Assembly (NCBI GenBank): GCA_900312665.1
Contig: ONZQ02000010.1
Location: 558,001-622,000 of the forward strand
Source: Cephalotrichum gorgonifer
Lineage: Eukaryota > Ascomycota > Sordariomycetes > Microascales > Microascaceae
Direction of reading: 5' to 3'
DNA length: 64,000 nt
Shown: piece after piece, positions 57,100 to 64,000 of the stretch
Layout of the letters: each line of letters begins with the position of its first letter
Numbering within the stretch: the first letter of the stretch is position 1
Position numbers and translations under genes: made by a program
Notes under the pieces: generated by a model
What the model saw: only the letters and a program-made list of their open reading frames with translations
The model's database searches: none
What the model was told of the DNA's origin: nothing

Positions 57100-60000
57100 C
57101 TAATACCCCGCCGAACGATACAGATCCCGGAACCCGGACTCCCGGGCCAGCAAGGCCTCGGGCGTATCGAACTCTAGCAGCGATCCCTTGTCTAGTAAGG
57201 CGATGCGGTCGTACTTGGTAATATGCTCGAGACGATGCATGATGGCGATGACAGTCTGCTGCGCAAACTCCTTGGAGATAATATCCTGCATAATAACTTC
57301 CGTCTCGGCATCGACACTAGAGGTAAGGAGCGTTAATACAGGAGAGCACGAAACAATGAAAACGGCAATTAACGTACCTGCTCGTCGCTTCGTCGAGAAC
57401 CAAGATTTGGCTCTTTCGGACCATGGCCCTAGCAAGGCAAAGCAACTGCCTCTGCCCAATCGACCACGAGTCCGCATCCATGGCCTTGTCAAGCCCGCCC
57501 TGCTCCTTGACGAGGTCCCAGAGGCGTAGCTTCTGGAGAGCCACGACCATGTCGTCATCGGTGGCAGCCCCGAACGGGTCGATGTTGAAACGAATCGTGC
57601 CTGGCATCAGGAACGGCTCCTGCGTGATCACATTGATGCGGGTCCTAACGTCGGAGCGCTTTATCTGCGAGAGGTCGACATCGTCAACCTTGATGACGCC
57701 CGATCTCAGGTCGATTAGCTGTAGGAGAGCGAGAGTGAGGGATGTCTTGCCGCTGCCGGATCTACCGCAGATGGCCACCTTTTCTCCTCCTTGGATCTTG
57801 AGTGACACTCCTTTTAGGACGGCCTCTCCTTCTGGGCTGCGTAGGGAGAACGGGGTTAGAAAACACGGCTAAGGCAACGAGGGGAAGTCAGGCTTACGAA
57901 TATGCCGCAACAGTGTCCACGAATTCAATCACCCCGGAAGCCGGCCATGTCGGGCTAACCTCCATCGTGTCCGTTGCTCGCTCCTCCGACTCAGTACCCG
58001 CAGTGAACCCCTTCACCCGCGCAACAGCCCCCACCGAGGTCTAGGTCATGGTTAGCAGTTACGGTCAGTGAGCAGGACGAAATGACATGTCTGCGGTTAT
58101 AAACGTACCTCCAGCATGGTCCAAAACTTGATAAGGATCATCAGCTCAAAGCTGAACGACATCACCATCACCAAGGCCACACCAACCTGGCCCGGCTCAA
58201 ACGAATCCCGGAGCGCCACGACCGTCGAGACGAGAATGACAGCCATGACAGCAACGACTAGGTCGAGCACGAATGCGAGGCATTGCTGGATGCAGAAGAG
58301 GAGGTACACCGGCCGCTGGGAGATATCCAGAAGTTCCAGGCACGACTTTTCGAAAGCAGCCTGCCAGCCGAATGCGCGGATACCGGTCGTGCCGTTGACG
58401 GCGTCCGTGAAGATGGAGTAGAGCGGAGCCTTGGCTTCGATGTCGAGGAGACGCATCTGGCGCGAGGTGCGGAGGTAGAACTTCTGGGCGAAGTAGACGA
58501 CTGCCGCCAGGAATGGCACGGCGATGGCCAGCCACCGGGCGTAGACGGCGAGGATTATGAGTTTGATTGAACAGGAGAAAACGGCTTGGGGTATAGTTAG
58601 AGTGTGAGATCTCAATAAGGGTATATCCATGGTCATAGTGGCGATCTGCTCACCCGAGATATAATTCACAGCGTACAAGGGAAGTTTCATATCGATGAGG
58701 TCCATGTCCTGGCTGAATCTAATAGATGAAGAATATGGTTTTAGCTGGAAACTCGCCATGGTTTTTTTTTTTTAAGTTCGCGGGACTCACCGGTTTGTCA
58801 AGGTACCACTGTCCGTTTTGTTGAAGAACCGAAGAGGAGCTCTGGGAACGAGTGGTTAGCAATGTATGTTATAGAGGGAGCATATGTGTGAAAAGTACCC
58901 GACGGTAGACTGCAGAAGATTCTTATGGAGGTTCAGAGCGCTATTGCTGATCACCGGGATCATTAAATACCTGGGCCGTGTCGGATTAGCAGAAGAAAAG
59001 AGACGGAACGAAAAAGCACATGGTCTTCCGAGGGTGGTCCTATACGTACCACACGCCAATGATCTGGAACACGGTAGCCAAAGCTGCAAATGCCGCGTAG
59101 ACGCCCAGATACATTCCCACATTTTTATTCGGACTCTCCTTGTTGGCTTTGGACCACTGGTCGATCCACACGGCTGGGGAGAGATGTTAGTGACACTGGT
59201 GTGCGCAGTCGCTGAAGTCGCAGCCAGTCGTAACTTACTAGAAATCTCGAGGCAAATTGTGCACAAGAACGTGGCGAAAATAAAGATAGCAACGGGTACG
59301 GTGCCGCAGGCCTTGACGTAGTAATTGTAGACGGAGAAGTCGCCACGTTGTCGCTTTTCATCATCCCCTACATCCTGAAGCATGGTGATCAGGGCGTCGG
59401 ATTCGGCCTCGTCCGCGGGCTTGCTCGCTGAACCGTGCTGCTCATCATCCCGCTGGACCGGAGATTCTGCACCTTGCATATAAACAGCCGCCGTGTAGCC
59501 GTCTTGTTCCCTGAGCTCATCGAGGGTCCCAGCCTCGATGACCTCTCCATTGTCGAGCGCGACGACGGAGTCCGCATATTGAAGTAGATAGCCTTTCATA
59601 ACGACGTTAGAGTTAGACATCAACGGAGGACATGGGTGGAGCTGGAGGAACGTACGAGTATGTGTGGCAATGACAACGGTGGTACGGTTAACCTTGAAGA
59701 GGCCATTCTCACCGAGTAGGTAACCGGTTATATGCTCTACGGTGGCGGCATCCATACCGCTGAAAACATCATCGAGAAGCACAACGGGATGTCTCGCGAA
59801 CACAGCACGTGCCAGGGCCTATTCAGTTGGGAAAGAGTTAGCATCCTCCCTACCTTGCTTGGTCCGGCGCGGAGACAGTCAGTAGAAGGTAAGTGATGGA
59901 AGTGGGGATTTTGTACAATACGCTGCTTCTGACCACCACTCAGGCTAATGCCCTTGCTTCCTACGAGGGAGCGGTCGCCCAGACTCAGCTGGTTCACGTC

Positions 60001-62496
60001 CTTCTCTAAGCAGCAGGCGTGCAGCACGGTGCTATACCACTCCTCATCAGGATCGGAGGCACCGATGATGTTTTGGCGAATCGTCTGGTTCCTGAGCCAC
60101 GGCGTCTGTGGACAGTACCCAGCTCCGGAGAAATGCCGAATTGCAGTCCCTTCGAGAACGACGGCCTCTCCAAGGATGCTTTCGAGAAGGGTACTTTTCC
60201 CGCTACCCACGGGGCCGATAATCATCGTTACTTCATTACTCTTCAAGCTCAGATTAATACCCTTTAGGACGCGCGGAGCACTCTTCGCCCAGCTGACGGA
60301 CTGGTTGTGGAAGGAGATGAGTGAGGATGACTCCTTCTCTGATCCCTGAGTATCGGACTTTTCAGAAGTCTCAGGCAAGACATACGAAGCGTCCGAGGAA
60401 GAATCCGTGACCGATTCGTCGAACTGTGGTCGGTTGCAGTACTCCTGGAGTCTATCGAAGCTCCCGATACACTGAACCACGGCTGGAATTGCTTGAAGAA
60501 AGATCATGGCAGGACCCACCAGCAGGGCGATTAGACTGAGGGATGTGAAGGCCTGAGACGCTAGGATGGAGTTATCATGTCGAGCAAGTGCTATACCGAC
60601 GTATACAGCAAATGTGGCCACGGGGATCAAAGCCGCTGGCGAGTTGGCTGCGCGCAGACAGTCAGTAAGTAAATGACAACGCGTGGGTGGTGGTGGGAAG
60701 CGCACCGAAGAAGACCTGTAAGCAGAACAGTTGGCGAAACTTCCGGGATGCCGTTATCTCGATTTCTCTCATCCTCTGGACCAGAGTAAACATCATGGAG
60801 CTGAGGCCAAGCATCTTCACCGACTTCATATCTCCTGTTGCCAAGAATATTAGCCATCAGTCTCAAACGGAAGCAAAATGCGTCACTCTTTTTGGTATTG
60901 ATACCTAGCATATATGTGGTTAGAGACAGTCGGTCTTCTACCTTCTCGATCCAGGTTCGCTGGGCTGCTTTTGAGAAGCCCGACATCCATGATGCAAACG
61001 CAACGAAAACTAATTATGGCGCGCTAGTTAGTCCGGGGACATCCAAGGGACATATGGAAAAGCATCGTGACGTTACCTAAAAGTATTACGGCGGGGACAA
61101 TGCACGCAATGAAGACCTGTCTCTGGAGCAAATACACTGCGATGGCCATATCAATCGGAGCGGCCCATAGTTCGTGGATGTGTCGGAAACCAGTAACGAT
61201 GCGCTCTACGTCAGTACCCATCAGCGTTATCGCCGTAATCTCACCCAAGTCGACTTTTCGAGAGCGGGTGGTCTGGTAGAATGTGAGGCTTATAAGGGCG
61301 GCTCTGAGTTTCGTGATGAACCTGTATGTTCTGTACCAGTATAGTGCGGTAGCCCCCTGGGTTTCTACGAATGAGTACGCTGCGTGAGTCGTCGTGGTAC
61401 AGGGCTGCTTACCGCTATGCCTAGATAGACGAGCGTAAATGCCCCGATGAGGCCCTTCCCAGACGCGTTGGAAGCATTATCATCGCCCACCCAGTTTATA
61501 GTAGCGGTAACGAGGAAAGGTTGCGCAAAGTTGAAGCCAGAAAGGAATAGTCGAGGAACAACGGCCGCGAGGAATGAGCCTCGATAGGCCCTGAAGCAAG
61601 AGTATAGGAGCATGTGTCTCTTGAGCTTGTCGGCTAGGAGGTGGGTTAGTATTAGGAGTGAAAATCAGAGGGAGGGTATGGTCCTCGTACCGTTTTCCCA
61701 AGTTATCGCCAGCTCCTCATGTACTGCAGCTCTGGAGAGGTCGGAGTCGACTTCAGGAAGATCCATGACGGTCATAATTCGCAAGTATCCATCCAGGAAG
61801 GTGCCCTTGAGCCAAGAGTAGCTCATTAGTCTCCAGAATCCGCTGTAGGCCTCAGGGGTTTTGGGCGCCCCCTCCTTCGTCACCAGGATCCGCTCTTTCC
61901 CGCTAGACTCAAGGATGAACGAAAATAGAGTGCCTCCGAGGACTAACGTGAAGACAATGGACTCTTGTTGGGCAGTTGGAATGAGCCATAGCGTCCTGAG
62001 TCTCGCGACATCCAGGAGGATCAAGGTAGGGAGATACAGAGACAGGAGGGTCGAGGGTCGAATAGATCGGTAGTGGTGCATGTAGGAAAAGACTGTCGCC
62101 GCCGCGAACGAGACGAGCTGCAGTATGTCTCCTGGCAAGGAGGCCGAGGTGGATGCCTTTGAGCTCTGAACCCGGAGGGCGAGGAAAGCGGCCTGGCAGA
62201 CAAAGAGGGCGACCAAGGCAATCTGGGAACTGATTAGTAGGTCTGTTCGTATCTCAGCGAGCTGGTGAGCTCACCGATTTCCAGGCCACTCCTTTCGAAG
62301 CCCTGACAACATGGGGACGAGCCCAGAGGCGGTAAATAGCCGCTGGGAGGCATAACAGGAATACCGAGGATGGCAGACAGTTGAAGAAGATATCCTCGAA
62401 GTAAAGGGTAAAGTCAAAGGCTCGGCAGTCAGGATTAACCTGCGGCCCGAACAAACGGTCGCTACGTGAAGTACAAGACTCCATTTTCAATGGCAT
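57100..62496 (-). CDS. ABCC-type (MRP/YCF1-like) full ABC transporter
   Basis: Seventeen exons (62496-62275, 62222-61691, 61633-61413, 61356-61077, 61009-60905, 60834-60706, 60647-59917, 59818-59656, 59592-59239, 59173-59050, 58970-58899, 58841-58791, 58718-58654, 58584-58109, 58040-57898, 57836-57378, 57316-57100) encode 1447 residues with no break. The order is TMD0, TMD1, NBD1, TMD2, NBD2. NBD1 (about residues 610-820) has Walker A GPVGSGKS, signature LSGGQKQRIALARA and Walker B VVLLDDVF, with Asp where the catalytic Glu normally sits, as is usual in ABCC. NBD2 (from about 1225) has GRSGSGKT, WSIGQRQLLCLARA, ILVLDEATSSVDAE and the switch His in IMHRLEH, so one competent ATP site is expected. 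It probably exports organic anions, conjugates or metabolites across the vacuolar or plasma membrane. A second ATG at 62484 is an alternative start. Confidence 0.93.
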
Positions 62497-64000
62497 TCGG
62501 CAATATCTAGCTATAGGTAGGTATCAAAAAGGGCCTGAGACCGCGGCTGTGTTTCCACAAACAAGGTTAACCACTCCTGTGGGAGTAAAAAACCCAGTAT
62601 TGGTATAAAGCGCAAGGGCCGAGTGCAAATGATGAAGCGAGGGTTAGACCGGGCCCGACTTCCATTTATTATTTTTCAAATATCGTCTTCCCCTTCGTAT
62701 TTCGCATCCTTTAGCGGAAAACACATGGAATGGCCAATCAGCAGTGTGGGAATATCGCTGCCTGGGGCCCCCACCTTCCGTTTCCAGCCAGCCTCGGGGA
62801 ACTTTTGTAGTTGGTGAGATATCAAACTGGGTCGGTCGAGTTGATTCGATGAGACAGGAATCCTACTAAAGTAAATCGAATTCATATGCCAAAAGGCAAG
62901 CACATCTATGTCCTAGTGTTTCTCGGAAATATCACACTTCTACTTAAACGCAACTATCACCAGCACTCTACGTATGGGCACGATGTAGATAGAGTCAGAT
63001 GTTCGTTGTTTTGCTAGAATGAAGAACAACACTTCCCCACTACAACGTAGCCCACCTCTCCCCACTTTCCTGATTTCAGTCATAATCGCGGCGTCCTCAC
63101 CAGCCTCGGCGGACCCCATCACTCACTCTTACTATATGCACAATCCTTATCACCCACCCCGGGCCATTTTCACCCTTGCTACGCGGCCCACTCCGTAAGC
63201 CCGGACCAGGTCACCACCCCCACTCCGGCCCATCAGACACCGGCCGGTTGGAACCCTCTACCCGGAGACAGAAGGAAAGAGAGAGAGGGTTTTGCGTGCT
63301 GGAGAACGAATGGGATCCGAGGCTCTCCGCGACTGCTTCGTGGCCATCGGCTAGGCTGGCACGCCGTAGAGGTATCTTTGTAGTCTTGGTGATTCCCTGC
63401 GCTGGCAGTACAATGCATGGCGATTATCCCGCCTGAGATGGGCTGGCCGCCGATACCTAAGTGGCAACAGGCAACCTGATCTCGACCGTGTAACCGGAGC
63501 TCCGCCGACCCGCCTGTCCAAGAAATACTCGAAGCGGCTGATAGCTTGCGGGGAAAGGATAATGACTTCAACGAAAGCGTGTTTGTTGGGTGGGTGTTGC
63601 TAGTCAAGTTGGACCCGGCGGTGAGCTGGGCATGCCATTCCAGCTAGGATTGACCGGCTTGGAACTTGAACGAAAGCAAAGTACACGAAATGGGATGGTG
63701 CAAAGCTTAAAGGTCAAGATAGCAGTCCCTGCGTGAAAATGGAAGGGTCACTCCTTCCTCGACTATTCCCTCCTCAGCTGCTCCTTCCTCAACCACCCCT
63801 TCATTAATTATTCTTTCCTTCCTCGGCACTACTAGTATCAAGATCGTTTCCAGGGAAGGTCTACCCGGCTCTATCCCACAAGATGCTCTCTTTTCGACAT
63901 CCACCAATTTCTCCATTGTTCCCCCCATAGCCTTCTTCCATCGCCTTTCCCAACCTTCCTCCCACCGCCACCTCACAAACGCAAGTGCCCTCGACGAGCT
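62497..64000. other. Terminal intergenic region, about 1.5 kb
   Basis: This contains the ABC transporter promoter and then sequence without a recognised gene. Near 63745-63810 there is an imperfect repetition of CTCCTTCCTC/CTCCTCAGC-type units. A gene could begin beyond the right edge. Confidence 0.4.

Noticed and set aside
61381..61413. Possible frameshift in ABC transporter exon 3/4
   Set aside because: The nearest acceptors left the wrong frame, but the CCCAG acceptor before 61356 restores GIA-GATALYWYRTYRF, so no lesion is needed.
1..64000. Secondary-metabolite cluster suggested by a LaeA-like methyltransferase, SDR, ABC transporter and Zn2Cys6 factor
   Set aside because: No PKS, NRPS, terpene synthase or other backbone enzyme is present, and the genes are 10-40 kb apart among unrelated genes.
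1..64000. tRNA genes, transposons, CRISPR arrays
   Set aside because: I looked for B-box-like GTTCGA contexts, terminal repeats and transposase or reverse-transcriptase frames and found none that hold up.

Overview
The window looks like chromosomal DNA of a filamentous ascomycete (Pezizomycotina, probably Sordariomycetes). The basis is the gene structure: short GT-AG introns of roughly 45-135 bp, often with a CTAAC/CTGAC-like branch site, several very small exons, and gene families typical of moulds (Zn2Cys6 regulator, LaeA-like methyltransferase, GT69 mannosyltransferase, GH115, GH45, GH75, spherulin-4). I saw no tRNA or rRNA genes, CRISPR arrays or recognisable transposons. Exon boundaries were worked out by hand from splice signals and reading frame. 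All spliced models close in frame, but no transcript data were available.

Layout. 0.4-5.1 kb: an ADP-ribosylglycohydrolase and a secreted GH115 alpha-glucuronidase, both on the minus strand. 5.8-9.3 kb: an unrecognised coding-like relic and a broken ankyrin gene. 10.3-15 kb: a single-pass surface protein and a Zn2Cys6 transcription factor. 15.4-16.4 kb: a secreted GH45-family protein, followed by about 3.4 kb without genes. 19.8-26.1 kb: an arrestin-like gene with one apparent frameshift, an extended SDR reductase, a spherulin-4/GH135-like protein and an unknown protein. 26.5-27.8 kb: a second single-pass surface protein. 29.3-30.9 kb: two gene relics. 31.7-35.8 kb: a probably GPI-anchored GH75 chitosanase and a third surface protein. 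37.9-43.1 kb: a LaeA-like methyltransferase with nine exons, a GT69 mannosyltransferase and a fourth surface protein. 43.5-48.5 kb: an OB-fold fragment, an F-box protein, a shortened REI1-like zinc-finger protein and a cupredoxin-like surface protein. 49.6-55.7 kb: a SET-domain protein with a signal peptide, a small basic protein and a secreted PEBP-like protein. 57.1-62.5 kb: a 17-exon ABCC (MRP-type) full transporter.

Common theme. Much of the window encodes extracytoplasmic functions: hemicellulose, cellulose and chitosan breakdown, single-pass surface proteins, a GPI-anchored cupredoxin fold, mannosyl transfer and export. It does not contain the backbone enzyme of a secondary-metabolite cluster, and I could not establish a single integrated new system. 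The most interesting points are departures from family norms: a GH45 protein whose catalytic-base Asp is Asn, a cupredoxin without its Cys/His/Met copper ligands, a REI1-like protein lacking one zinc finger, and several decaying genes with clearly identifiable lesions.
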